Below, one piece after another: positions 47,247 to 56,251 of a DNA stretch of 64,000 nucleotides (position 1 is the stretch's first letter; the number at the start of each line of letters is the position of its first letter). Origin of the DNA: Bog-473 sp963738135 (GTDB taxonomy: Bacteria; Actinomycetota; Acidimicrobiia; Acidimicrobiales; RAAP-2); the NCBI GenBank assembly GCA_963738135.1, contig CAVTVK010000002.1, positions 496,001-560,000 of the forward strand, in the 5' to 3' direction. The position numbers were made by a program, and so were the translations under genes. Below the pieces are notes generated by a model that saw nothing but the letters and a program-made list of their open reading frames with translations, searched no databases and was not told the origin of the DNA.

Positions 47247-47867
47247 GTGCGTCATTTTTCGTTTCGCCCATCATTAACGTTCCGAGGTAGAGAGTTCAAG
47301 GGACTGCGGGGCTTCTCGGGCAAGCCGCTGCACCCGCCTCTGACCGATGTCCCAATCGGTGCGTACGTAATTGCCGCCGCATTCGACGTCATCTCCTTCT
47401 GCGGCGACCGTACGGCCTGGCAACGAGAATTTTACCAAGCGGCCACGTTCATCTTCATCGCGGGGGCCCTGGTCTCCCTCGGTGCGATCGTGACCGGTCT
47501 GTGGGATCGCTGGCGCTCAAGTGAAGCGGGGACCCAAGCCCGGCGCACGATCAATGCCCACGCCCTGTTGATGGTGGTGATGACGGTGCTCGTTCTTGTC
47601 GACCTCGGCCTGCGTTGGTTCCGCTATCACGGGCTGGCGGGGCCCACCTCGACGTTGCTTGGAATTTCCGTCGCGGCCGCCGTAATCGCAGCGGTGGGCG
47701 CCACCTACGGGGGAACCTTGGTGTTCGGCTACGGCTTCAACGTCGAGACCGCTGGGGACCATCCTGTCTGGCACCGCTCAGAGACCGATGTGTTTCCGGG
47801 CCAGGTTGCCCCCGCTGGGACGGCAGGGTCTGAGCTCGGGGGCGACTCAAAGGATCTCGTAATCTGA
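47247..47867 (+). CDS. DUF2231 membrane protein
   Basis: GTG 47247 is chosen because AGGAAGGAG lies just upstream; the open frame extends further 5' without domain content. The 206 residues begin 'RGREFKGLRGFSGKPLHPPL' and 'TDVPIGAYVIAAAFDVISF', the conserved DUF2231 opening with a His-Pro pair facing the first helix. Four membrane helices lie at about 38-55, 72-95, 110-130 and 140-160. Members of the family may bind heme or carry redox partners; this is unproven. Confidence 0.75.
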   Translation: MRHFSFRPSLTFRGREFKGLRGFSGKPLHPPLTDVPIGAYVIAAAFDVISFCGDRTAWQREFYQAATFIFIAGALVSLGAIVTGLWDRWRSSEAGTQARRTINAHALLMVVMTVLVLVDLGLRWFRYHGLAGPTSTLLGISVAAAVIAAVGATYGGTLVFGYGFNVETAGDHPVWHRSETDVFPGQVAPAGTAGSELGGDSKDLVI

Positions 47868-48058
47868 CCACCAAGGGAGACCACCCCTCTTCTCAAAGGG
47901 TCACCTTCGTGTAGCAGCGCGTCAGGGCTACAGTTTCCGATCGAAAATGCACACCACCCAGGCTCAACACTCAAAGTCGTTGGTCCGGGCATTAGTGCGT
48001 GAACGAACTCTGACCTCGTTGTCATGGAGACGGCGCCCGACTCGAGGGTCGAGTTGGC

Positions 48059-49848
48059 ATGCGAATTGACGGCTACGCCCCGATTCGGGAATACGCAGCC
48101 ATCGGTGACGGCCGTACCGTCGCCCTCATCGCTTGTGATGGCTCCATCGACTGGCTCTGCCTGCCGGACCTTGATTCGCCAGCGGTGTTCGGTGCGCTCC
48201 TCGATGTGGAGTCAGGCGGAAGATTCGGGCTCTGCCCGGAGGCGCCATTCGAGGTCTCTCGGCGCTACCTGCCGGGGACAAATGTGCTCGAAACCACGTT
48301 CACCACGAGTTCGGGTGTGGTGCGGCTCACCGACGCCTTGACATTGCCGTCGGGACAACTGAGCCCGCATCGCGAGCTGGTGCGGCTAATCGAGGGGGTG
48401 GCGGGATCGGTCGCAATGGCCTGGGAAGTCGTGCCACGGTTCGGCTTCGGCGCCACGCACACCTACCTTGGGTATAGGGCTGGGGTTCCCGTGGCGACCC
48501 AAGGCGCCGATGCTGTGGCGCTGTGCTCGTGGGACATCGGTGAGCCGAAGGTCTCGGCGGGATCGTTGTACGGAACCTTCGAGATCACCGAAGGAGCGCG
48601 AGCTCTCCTCGTACTGAGCGCGTCTCACCAGGAGCCGCTTGTCTTCCCGAGCCGGCAAGACGTTGAAGCCAGGCTGGCAGCGACCAGTGCTGTGTGGCGG
48701 CACTGGTCAAGTAATCTACGAACAGGAAACGCGTGGCCGACCAACGTCATGCGTAGCGCGCTGGCACTAAAGCTTCTCGTACACGCCCCTTCTGGGGCAA
48801 TCGCGGCTGCGGCGACCACCTCGTTGCCCGAGGTGGTCGGTGGTGAGCGTAACTGGGACTACCGGTTCTGTTGGGTTCGGGACTCCGCCTTTGTACTCAA
48901 CGCCCTATTGCGACTGGGGTGCTTCGATGAGGCGGACGCGTTCTTTTGGTGGCTGATGCAGGCGTCGCAACTCACTCACCCGCGTCTGGGCGTCCTCTAT
49001 CGCATGAACGGTGGTGCGAATGTCCGAGAGCACACGCTAAATCTCCGCGGCTACCAGGGATCGACCCCCGTCCGAGTTGGCAATGAGGCAGCAGGGCAGT
49101 TCCAGCTCGACGTCTACGGCGATCTCCTCCAAGCGGCCTGGCTGTACGCGCGAGCCGGTAGGCCGCTCGACGCCGACATCGGCGTTCGGTTGGCTGAGAT
49201 AGCTGACTTGGTGTGTGTGATCTGGCGAGAACCTGACGCCGGACTTTGGGAGGTTCGCGATGAACGCCTGCACTTCACCCAGTCCAAGATGATGTGTGCC
49301 GTGGCCCTCGACCGAGCTGTGCGGCTGGCGCGAATCGGCTCCATCCCGTCACGACACGTTGCCCGCTGGAGTACCGAAGCCACAGCCATTCGCTGCGTTC
49401 GTCGACGAGCAGTGCTGGTCGGTGGCCAAAGGAAGCTACGTTCGCCATGTCGGGACCGACGAACTCGACGCCAGCCTGCTCCTCGGCGTGTTGTTTGGCT
49501 ATGACGATCCCCGTGACGGAAAACTGCTCGCCACCGTCGAGGCCGTACGGCGCGAACTATCCCATGGGCCATTCGTCTTCCGGTACTCCGCTGAGGACGG
49601 ATTGTCGGGCAAAGAGGGAGCCTTCCTCACGTGCTCGTTCTGGCTCGTCGAGGCTTTGGCGCTCCAGGGTAGGCGTGCCGAAGCAAGAAGCTCATGGAAC
49701 AACTCGTCCCTCTTGGCGAACGACGTCGGCCTGTTCGCTGAAGAGCTCGATCCTGGCACCGGGGCATTCCTCGGCAACTTGCCTCAGGGACTCACGCACT
49801 TGGCTCTGATCGGTGCCGCGCTTGTCCCTAGACGAGGGCGCGCCGTGA
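48059..49848 (+). CDS. Glycoside hydrolase family 15 (glucoamylase/trehalase type), frameshifted
   Basis: ATG 48059 starts 'RIDGYAPIREYAAIGDGRTV' and 'DGSIDWLCLPDLDSPAVFGA', the GH15 β-sandwich. The (α/α)6 barrel has 'ERNWDYRFCWVRDSAFVLNA' and 'GVLYRMNGG'. A frame change near 49390 leads to 'FVDEQCWSVAKGSYVRHVG' and 'CSFWLVEALALQGR'. A final indel near 49825 would give the stop at 49848, overlapping the next start (GTGA). About 597 codons is normal for actinobacterial GH15, many of which hydrolyse trehalose. There is no signal peptide. Confidence 0.85.
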
Positions 49849-50328
49849 GCATCTGGGGAGCGGTGGCAGGCGGATTCGCCGGAACCCTCGTGCTCACGAC
49901 GGTTCTGCGGGCGGCCAGCGAGATGCGTCTGACTCGCATCGACCTCCCCTTCCTGCTCGGCACGGCAGTGACTTCCGACCGCCGGCGCGCCAAGCTCATC
50001 GGATACTTTGCCCACTTCGGCTTTGGGATCGCGTTCGCCCTCATCTATTACTGGTTGTTCACCGTCATCGGGCACAGCGGATGGGGGCTTGGTGCTGTCT
50101 TCGGACTGGCGCACGGGCTGTTCTCGTCTACGGCCCTTGTGACCGTTCTTCTGCCGGCCGTGCATCCCCGTATGGGAACATCTTTCAGTGCCGTTGGCTC
50201 GTCCCCACTCCTGGAGCCGCCGGGGTTCTTGATGCTCAACTACGGACGTTCGACGCCGATCGTGAGCCCTCGTCGCTCACATCCTGTACGGCACGATTGT
50301 CGGCGGCTTCATCTCACTTGCCCACTGA
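49845..50328 (+). CDS. Membrane protein, four helices, frameshifted near the end
   Basis: GTG 49845 begins 'SIWGAVAGGFAGTLVLTTVL'. Helices follow at about 8-25, 55-72, 78-102 and at the C-terminus. Near 50265 the frame changes to 'ALVAHILYGTIVGGFISLAH', which supplies the last helix and stop (50328). The 'GYFAHFGFGIAFALIYYWLF' segment resembles small integral proteins of unknown function found next to GH15 genes. Translational coupling with GH15 is likely. Confidence 0.6.
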
Positions 50329-50517
50329 CGGATGGTGGCTGCATGGATTGGCGATCGCTGGCGCGGGTAACCGAGTCTGGCCCACGTATTCGGTTGGTTC
50401 TTGGTCGCCGAGAGTCGCCTAGGGCATCTGACGTCCGAATCATCAAAGCGGGGATCTCGACCCCATAGAACCGACCAAAGGCCCCGAATGGCGCTTCCCC
50501 AGAAGCACCCGTTAGGG

Positions 50518-50964
50518 CTACCGACTCCTGGATGACTGGAGGGTCGCAGCCTGTGTCGCTAATCCAGAGGACAGCATGGAAAGCAAATGAAGAGTCTCAG
50601 GATCGGTGGTATGCACACGCCGGTCGAGCGCCCATCCAGCTAGCGCGTTCAAGCGATCGCCAATGAGCTGCTGCGCCTCGTTGAGTTGGAGCCAGCCGTC
50701 GGGAACCCAGTTGATTGGGACATCCTTGACCAGCGAGCGTACCCGACCGTCGGGAGCGACCCCCAGAGTGATGAGCCGCTTTGCTACCTGGTCGGCCCAT
50801 TCCCGCCATTGTCCCGTCGCATCGACCAGCCAGTGCGCGAACTCGCCAAGTTCGTCACCGGTGAGCACCCAACGAACATGATCACCGACGACCGCAAGGG
50901 ATAGCAGATCCCGAAGTTCGTCTTGCAATTCATCTCCAAGTGGCCAGTCCGCTCGCCCTGTCAT
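50518..50964 (-). CDS. Ferritin-like Dps-family protein
   Basis: From ATG 50964 there are 148 residues. The helical pattern 'ELRDLLSLAVVGDHVRWVLT', 'HWLVDATGQWREWADQVAKR', 'LITLGVAPDGRVRSLVKDVP' follows Dps proteins, including the His-Trp region replaced here by 'GDHVRWVLTG' and an Asp in 'EWADQVAKRL'. Upstream in-frame codons give only an Arg/Gly-rich stretch. The family binds and oxidises iron at dimer interfaces and protects DNA. Metal ligands cannot all be verified by eye. Confidence 0.6.
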   Translation of the reverse strand: MTGRADWPLGDELQDELRDLLSLAVVGDHVRWVLTGDELGEFAHWLVDATGQWREWADQVAKRLITLGVAPDGRVRSLVKDVPINWVPDGWLQLNEAQQLIGDRLNALAGWALDRRVHTTDPETLHLLSMLSSGLATQAATLQSSRSR

Positions 50965-51129
50965 AAGCCTCTTTTCCTGCTGTCGTCCTCCTCTATGGCG
51001 CCGCCCCGACATTACTTGCTCCCACCTTCCGAGCTTCCCGTCACCGTGATTTCGGGGACGACTATCCAGGTCAGTCCAACCACCCAAAAAGTGAGACGGT
51101 CCGGCCACAAGGTTCAGCGGGCTCCGGCG

Positions 51130-51801
51130 TCAGGCCGGGGACTTCTCAGCCGGGTCCCTCCGCACGACCAAGCGACATCCGGCCCGCCGGGCATCCTTTG
51201 CCACAAGGCGATCGACCGCCAGACCGCCCAATCCCTCGGTGAGCCCCTCGGCGAGGCCGAGGTGCAGCTGGCACACCGTGTCGGGATCTTCGTGGGCCAC
51301 GTCGACGAAAGGGCAGCGCCCGAGGACGAAGTCGAGCTGACGGCCTCGTTCAGTGCGGGTCGGGCGAAAGCCGCGCCTTTGCATCTCCTCTTCGATCAGG
51401 TCCGCGGCATCTCCTGTCCCGGCGAGTTCGGCCGCACGCCGGTGCCCATCGAGGCGGCCCATTTGACGGGGATCGAGCTTGCGGCGCAGGGCATCGCCGA
51501 GCAGCTGGGCCAGCCAGGCATAGGGGCCCGCAGTGCCCCAGCTCCCGGCTGCCTCGGGGTGGAGCCGGTAGAGCAGCCGGGGCCGGCCCGGCCGGTCGCG
51601 ATCTTCGATTTCGTCGACGATGAGTTCGGCGTCCTTGAGCACCGCCAGGTGCTGGCGCACTGCGTTGTGGTTGAGCTGGACGAAGTCGGTCAGCTCGCCC
51701 ACACTCACGGGCTCTTCGGCGTCGACGATGTAGCGAAAAAGTCGATAGCGCGTGGGATCACCGAGAGCCCGGGCCTGGAGCTGGGCGTCTGTTTCGTTCA
51801 C
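51130..51801 (-). CDS. SufR-like winged-helix regulator with three C-terminal Cys, copy 2
   Basis: It is identical to copy 1 (41921-42592) except residue 29, which is Glu instead of Gln. It has the same winged helix, Cys163, Cys177 and Cys209. GTG 51801 is the start homologous to copy 1. Nearly all nucleotide differences between the copies are silent, so both proteins have been kept under constraint. Its promoter has its own palindrome (51825-51840). Unlike copy 1 it has no whiB upstream; a Dps-like gene follows downstream. Confidence 0.78.
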   Translation of the reverse strand: MNETDAQLQARALGDPTRYRLFRYIVDAEEPVSVGELTDFVQLNHNAVRQHLAVLKDAELIVDEIEDRDRPGRPRLLYRLHPEAAGSWGTAGPYAWLAQLLGDALRRKLDPRQMGRLDGHRRAAELAGTGDAADLIEEEMQRRGFRPTRTERGRQLDFVLGRCPFVDVAHEDPDTVCQLHLGLAEGLTEGLGGLAVDRLVAKDARRAGCRLVVRRDPAEKSPA

Positions 51802-51824
51802 CGTAGTTCTCCCCCTCATGATCT

Positions 51825-51840
51825 TCTAGTCTAGACAAGA
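51825..51840 (-). promoter_or_regulatory. Recurring palindrome, regulator copy 2 promoter
   Basis: Plus-strand TCTAGT-CTAG-ACAAGA: one arm exact, the other 5 of 6, 23 bp upstream of the regulator start. Confidence 0.65.
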
Positions 51841-51911
51841 ATAACCGGCGACCCGTTCCAATTGGCGAGGGTTGAGGCTATGTTGGCTTTTCGGGTCTCT
51901 CATGTTATAAA

Positions 51912-51927
51912 TCTAGTAGCTGATTGA
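51912..51927 (+). promoter_or_regulatory. Weak palindrome half-site upstream of ctaD pair
   Basis: TCTAGT-AGCT-GATTGA: left arm exact, right arm 3 of 6. It lies 131 bp upstream of the small gene preceding ctaD. Doubtful on its own. Confidence 0.3.
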
Positions 51928-52058
51928 AAAAAGATCGAGCTGCGATGCAAGGAGTACCGAGCGTCGGATCAAGCTGTTGAGATCGCCGAGCCAGCGAGGT
52001 GAGGCGGCTCACGATAGTGCCCAAGCCGCGGGCCGATCACGAAGGAGCGCCAGTCGAC

Positions 52059-52403
52059 ATGGATGAGCGCGATGGCAACGATTCGGGGACGGAGTGGGAG
52101 GCACTTGGTGTTCACGCTTGGGCCGTGGACCAATGGAAGAGAGCGGGATTCAGCCCGTTTGAAGCGGCCATGGCGCAAGGGGATGGATTCACCCCGATGT
52201 TTGCGGGTCAGTACCGCCGAACTCTAGGACAATCTGCGGATGCTTGGATTCGTGCTGGGATAGAGCCTTTGCAGGCTCTGCAGTGGCATCGTCGCGGAAT
52301 TACCGCAAGGCAATTCTCAAAACAGCGACCTGACCTATCAAGTCTCAGTCCTTCGTCGCAACCCGGCACTACTCGAATCATGGCGAAGGGCGCGAGTAAA
52401 TGA
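52059..52403 (+). CDS. Small hypothetical protein with internal helical repeats
   Basis: From ATG 52059 (GAAGGAG eleven bases upstream) there are 114 residues; GTG 51999 is an alternative. The middle contains repeated modules of about 26 residues: 'VDQWKRAGFSPFEAAMAQGD', 'FAGQYRRTLGQSADAWIRAG' and 'PLQALQWHRRGITARQF', each pairing a Trp/Arg helix with a Gly-x-(S/T/E)-Pro turn and a second helix. The stop overlaps the start of ctaD by four bases, implying co-expression. I recognise no family. An assembly or regulatory role for the oxidase is only a guess. Confidence 0.6.
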   Translation: MDERDGNDSGTEWEALGVHAWAVDQWKRAGFSPFEAAMAQGDGFTPMFAGQYRRTLGQSADAWIRAGIEPLQALQWHRRGITARQFSKQRPDLSSLSPSSQPGTTRIMAKGASK

Positions 52404-54202
52404 CCAGCGTTGTCGATGCAAAACGAAGTGGGCGAGTAGCCGAACCCAGCCCTACCGCTGACCAGGGACATCCGACCCACGCAGAAGATGGTCCCAGCGG
52501 GCTGGTCAATTGGTTGACTTCGACTGACCATAAGGTCATCGGGATCAGCTACATGATCACGTCGATAGCCATCTTCTACCTGGCGGGGATCATGGCCCTC
52601 CTGATGCGGCTCCAGCTGGCATCGCCGCATTCATCTCTCCTGAGCTTTTCGCAGTACAACGCGCTGTTCACCATGCACGGCAGCCTCATGCTGTATCTGT
52701 TTGCCGGGCCGTTTGCGTTCGGTGGCCTGGCCAACTACATCGTGCCTCTGCAGATCGGGGCGCCCGACATGGCTTTCCCCCGACTCAATGCCTTGAGCTA
52801 TTGGCTTTACCTAACCGGTTCGATCACCATGTTGATGAGTTATTTTGTCGCCGGCGGGGCCCCTCAGTTCGGGTGGGTCTCCTATGCACCGCTCTCTAGC
52901 GCAACGAGCTCGCCTGGCGCGGGACCAGATCTCTGGATCATGGCGATTGCGCTCACCGGGTTCTCCGCCATTTTTACCGGAGTCAACTTGGTTACAACGA
53001 TCTTCTATCTGCGGGCTCCCGGGATGACTATGTTCCGCATGCCGATCTTCACCTGGAACATGTTGATCACCGCGATGCTTATTCTCATTGCCTTTCCTGT
53101 CCTGACCAGCGCGCTCATCATGCTGTTCGCCGACCGCCACTTCGGCACCCACATCTATACGGCTGTGGGCTGCCACCTCGTGAGCGGCGCACCCATGGCA
53201 TCGTGCGGGTCACCGTTGTTATGGCAGAACCTCTTCTGGTTCTTCGGCCATCCTGAGGTCTATATCCTCGCCCTGCCGTACTTCGGCATCGTCACCGAGA
53301 TCCTGCCCGTCTTCTCCCGCAAGCCCGTGTTCGGGTACAAGGGCATGGTCTTCGCCACCATGGCCATCGCGGCGCTCTCCACCGGCGTGTGGGCGCACCA
53401 CATGTTCACCACCGGGGCAGTACTGCTGCCCTTCTTCTCTCTCCTGAGCCTGCTCATCGCCGTGCCGACGGGTATCAAGTTCTTCAACTGGATCGGCACC
53501 ATGTGGCATGGTCAGCTCACGTTCGCCACGCCCATGCTCTTCAGCATTGGGTTTCTCTTTGTCTTCCTCGTGGGCGGCGTGACCGGAGTCATGCTCGGCT
53601 CCCCTCCACTCGACTTCGCTACTCACGACACGTATTTTGTGGTGGCCCACTTTCACAATGTGTTGGTCGGGACGGCAGTTCTTGGCGGCTTCGCGGGCGT
53701 CTACTTCTGGTATCCCAAGATGTTCGGTCGCATGCTGAACGAAAAGTTAGGCAAATGGCACTTTTGGCTGCTGTTCGTCGGATTCTGGATCACCTTCATA
53801 CCGCAGTACATCGTGGGACTAGAGGGGATGCCTCGACGGGTCGCCACATATCCGTCAAATCTGGGGTGGGGGGCGTTGAACCAGATATCCACCGTCGGCG
53901 CCTTTGTCATTGGCGCGTCTTTCATCTTCCTATTGGTAAATCTCTTCACGTCGTGGCGCAATCCCGTACCCGCCGGTAACGATCCCTGGGGTGGGCAGGC
54001 CCTCGAATGGTTCACCACCTCGCCTCCACCGCATCACAACTTTACCCAGCTGCCACCCATTCGTACTGAGCGTCCTACATGGGACTACAACCACCCCGAC
54101 GCTCCCGCCGTTGCGCTGAAACACGGAAAGGAACGCCGAATGATCATGACTTCTGAGACGTCAGACGCAACGCCAGGGCAGCAGCTAGACGGCCCTGAGT
54201 GA
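52400..54202 (+). CDS. ctaD: Cytochrome c oxidase subunit I (heme-copper)
   Basis: 600 residues, 12 core helices. The low-spin heme ligand His93 is in 'FTMHGSLMLYLF'. CuB ligand His284 and cross-linked Tyr288 are in 'FFGHPEVYILALPYFG', with His333/His334 in 'WAHHMFTTG' and the heme ligands His417/His419 in 'THDTYFVVAHFHNVL'. This marks a complete A-type oxidase subunit. No subunit II or III gene is adjacent, so it is an orphan second copy or assembles with subunits encoded elsewhere. It overlaps the preceding repeat-protein gene. Confidence 0.92.
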   Translation: MTSVVDAKRSGRVAEPSPTADQGHPTHAEDGPSGLVNWLTSTDHKVIGISYMITSIAIFYLAGIMALLMRLQLASPHSSLLSFSQYNALFTMHGSLMLYLFAGPFAFGGLANYIVPLQIGAPDMAFPRLNALSYWLYLTGSITMLMSYFVAGGAPQFGWVSYAPLSSATSSPGAGPDLWIMAIALTGFSAIFTGVNLVTTIFYLRAPGMTMFRMPIFTWNMLITAMLILIAFPVLTSALIMLFADRHFGTHIYTAVGCHLVSGAPMASCGSPLLWQNLFWFFGHPEVYILALPYFGIVTEILPVFSRKPVFGYKGMVFATMAIAALSTGVWAHHMFTTGAVLLPFFSLLSLLIAVPTGIKFFNWIGTMWHGQLTFATPMLFSIGFLFVFLVGGVTGVMLGSPPLDFATHDTYFVVAHFHNVLVGTAVLGGFAGVYFWYPKMFGRMLNEKLGKWHFWLLFVGFWITFIPQYIVGLEGMPRRVATYPSNLGWGALNQISTVGAFVIGASFIFLLVNLFTSWRNPVPAGNDPWGGQALEWFTTSPPPHHNFTQLPPIRTERPTWDYNHPDAPAVALKHGKERRMIMTSETSDATPGQQLDGPE

Positions 54203-54661
54203 GTATTCGGCTCTCCTTCCGATGGCTTGATTTGTCCATGAACGTCGGTGAGTCGACGGCCTGCTGGGATCTTTCCAGGTGGTCACCACTTCGTCGAATT
54301 GGGTGCAGAGGGGACGGCATATCCCTCAGCTGACGTCTTCTCGCACCGGGTTCCCATCGCGAGTCTGAACCGTTTCTCAGTCGGGCATTCGGACTTTGCT
54401 TGAGTGGTAGTCCCGTCGCTGTTCGACGGCGTCGCCCTCCCTCGGCTAGGTATGACCCCCACATCCCGGTTACCGACGGGTCGCCAGTAACCGCTGCATC
54501 CACAAGAGGGGCACGATCCCGCCGGCAGAAGTGTGAGGAGAACTACTACCTCCAGAAGGCAACGGAACTACTGGGTACGTCCCAGATAAACGAGGCTGCA
54601 TGCAATCCGGTCCGATTCACGGTCTGTCCTGAGTCAAGGTAAGTATCGATTGAGCAATTCG
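54203..54661. other. Region without a confident gene
   Basis: About 460 bp between convergent ctaD and the universal stress protein gene. Open frames are short with no family signal. Confidence 0.4.
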
Positions 54662-55135
54662 TCACGACGCGGCGGTCGCTGGTTGCCGCGTCCGCCGTTC
54701 CCCGAAATGAAATACCACCACCGGGCAATGAGCATTGGCGACACAACGATTTCGGACTGACCCAAATAGGAATCTCCAAAATCTACCGTGACGTTGACCG
54801 CTTCCCACTACAAGTAGCGCGGCACCCCACGACGCTTCGACTAGTGCGGAAGCAGCTTGACCCTGGACAAGGCGAGTTCGAATTTCTACACCTGGGTGCA
54901 TCTCCCGCGCTCTCTTCTCAGCCGTTTCCAGTTCTTCACGAGCGCTGGCCTCTGGGTTGTAACTGTCAGTGAGTGCTTGTGGCCATCCGCAATTGACTGG
55001 CCACTGCCATGCCATTACCAGTTCAAGGGTTGATCCCGTTGATTTCGCCTCGATCGCCGACCAATGAAGCGCGGCGATCGAGGCGTAAGACCCATCGAAG
55101 CCCATCACGATCCTGCGTGCGGAAGAAGCGTCCAT
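54662..55135 (-). CDS. Universal stress protein
   Basis: A 157-residue UspA-family protein. It begins 'RRIVMGFDGSYASIAALHWS', then 'LELVMAWQWP', 'VQGQAASALVEASWGAALLV' and the ATP-loop region 'VGSGQRHGRFWRFLFGSVRN' with 'CVANAHCPVVVFHF'. The G-x2-G-x9-G-S nucleotide-binding pattern is recognisable. The palindrome at 55160 is 24 bp upstream, between it and the divergent truncated hemoglobin gene. Confidence 0.88.
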   Translation of the reverse strand: MDASSARRIVMGFDGSYASIAALHWSAIEAKSTGSTLELVMAWQWPVNCGWPQALTDSYNPEASAREELETAEKRAREMHPGVEIRTRLVQGQAASALVEASWGAALLVVGSGQRHGRFWRFLFGSVRNRCVANAHCPVVVFHFGERRTRQPATAAS

Positions 55136-55159
55136 GGCCCTCTCCTCTTTCGTGGTTCC

Positions 55160-55175
55160 TCTAGTCTAGTCTAGA
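55160..55175. promoter_or_regulatory. Recurring palindrome between usp and truncated hemoglobin
   Basis: TCTAGT-CTAG-TCTAGA: left arm exact, right arm 5 of 6, inside a CTAGTCTAGTCTAG run. It is 24 bp from the usp start (minus strand). On the plus strand AATGAT follows two bases later as a possible -10 box. Confidence 0.65.
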
Positions 55176-55518
55176 GAAATGATGAGTGAACGCGCATTCC
55201 TTAGGGCCACTTCAGATCTTCGATCGATATGGGCGTCTGTGTGGAACCGCCCTGGACTACTCACGGCCCTTTCAGCATTCAGTTCTGTCCAGGTGTCGCC
55301 TGGAGCTTCGAGATACGGCGGCGAGTGGCTGTGTTCCAGGAGCGCCGTCGATGTCCCAGAACGTGAAGCCATTGCAAAGGAGGCATCAGGCGATGATGGT
55401 CGTCGACGTAGCCAATGGAGGATGCTGCCTGCACAGCGTCTTCACCCTCTTCGAGGTGAGGATCAGAATCCCGTCGATCAGCCCCAAAGCGATTCTTTCC
55501 ATCTAGCCGGGCGTATCA
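55176..55518. other. Leader region before truncated hemoglobin
   Basis: About 340 bp. A plus-strand frame from ATG 55179 is open for 117 codons but has no recognisable domain and overlaps the hemoglobin start. It may be a long 5' leader or an unknown small gene. Confidence 0.35.
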
Positions 55519-55953
55519 ATGAATCCATCTGAGCCAGCTGCGGATCATTATGACGACCTGCGCTCGCGAGCTGATATTCATGACCTCGTGGTGGGGTTCT
55601 ACCGGGAAGTTGTATTTGACGAATTGCTCGAGCCGGTGTTCGGTGAGGTTGCCGAGGTCGACTGGGCTCTCCACATCCCCAAGCTCATCGATTATTGGTG
55701 TCGCGTCTTGCTGCGCCAACCCGGGTATGCCGGACTCATTCTCGACGCACATCAGCATGTGCACGATTGTGAGCCGCTACGTATGGACCATTTCGATCGC
55801 TGGTACAGGCTCTGGATCGAGAGTATTGACGCGCGTTGGAGGGGTCCAGTCGCAGAGCAGGCGAAGCGACACGCCGCTCGTATGGGAGGAACACTGGCTC
55901 GACGACTAATGGACGTGACCTGGGCGCCAACAAATGATAGGGAGCTCGGCTGA
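55519..55953 (+). CDS. Truncated hemoglobin, group III-like
   Basis: A 144-residue globin. 'SRADIHDLVVGFYREVVFDE' and 'LLEPVFGEVAEVDWALHIPK' form the B-E region, and 'LIDYWCRVLLRQPGYAGLIL' and 'DAHQHVHDCEPLRMDHFDRW' the F region. The proximal His is probably in 'LRMDHFDRW' (about residue 91). The order and spacing match group III truncated hemoglobins, which react with NO, O2 and peroxide. It is in the plus direction downstream of the palindrome at 55160. Confidence 0.82.
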   Translation: MNPSEPAADHYDDLRSRADIHDLVVGFYREVVFDELLEPVFGEVAEVDWALHIPKLIDYWCRVLLRQPGYAGLILDAHQHVHDCEPLRMDHFDRWYRLWIESIDARWRGPVAEQAKRHAARMGGTLARRLMDVTWAPTNDRELG

Positions 55954-56154
55954 TGCCAACATTGCCGCATACAATGTGAATCTCTCGGATCGGTCCTCGT
56001 CTCGATGGTCAGCTACTCGAAATGCTCATCGAACTAGAGCGTGAGCAAAGCAGCGATTGACCGCCCTAAAGGACCGTCGTACCGGAGATGGTTCGCGTGA
56101 ATCAGGGTTTGCCTCTGCGGCGTGCGGCAGGGAGAGCTGACGCGCGAGACTCAG

Positions 56155-56245
56155 CGTACGGGAGCTCGGACGGACCGGGCTGAGAGGGCACCTCGCTGGT
56201 GCCGACCGTTGAACCTGCTCCGGGTAATGCCGGCGAAGGGAGGAG
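56155..56245 (+). promoter_or_regulatory. TPP riboswitch (THI element)
   Basis: The conserved TPP aptamer order is visible: CGGGAGCT near 56158, CTGAGAGGG (56180-56188), the GGCACC-loop-GGTGCC stem, GAACCTG (56211-56217), then CGGGTAATGCCGGCGAAGGG (56221-56240). The downstream permease starts at 56252, so thiamine diphosphate probably blocks its translation. Confidence 0.93.
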
Positions 56246-56251
56246 GCATTT

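Larger units (their letters stand above)
51130..51840 (-). repeat. About 710-bp direct repeat, copy B
   Basis: Second copy of the regulator gene and promoter. It is one base longer than copy A in the leader; otherwise substitutions only. Confidence 0.9.

Noticed and set aside
53219..53656. A minus-strand frame rich in Glu/Asp/His inside ctaD
   Set aside because: Shadow of the highly constrained oxidase coding sequence.
56020..56036. An ACTAGA half-site after the truncated hemoglobin gene
   Set aside because: No left arm, and not in a promoter position.
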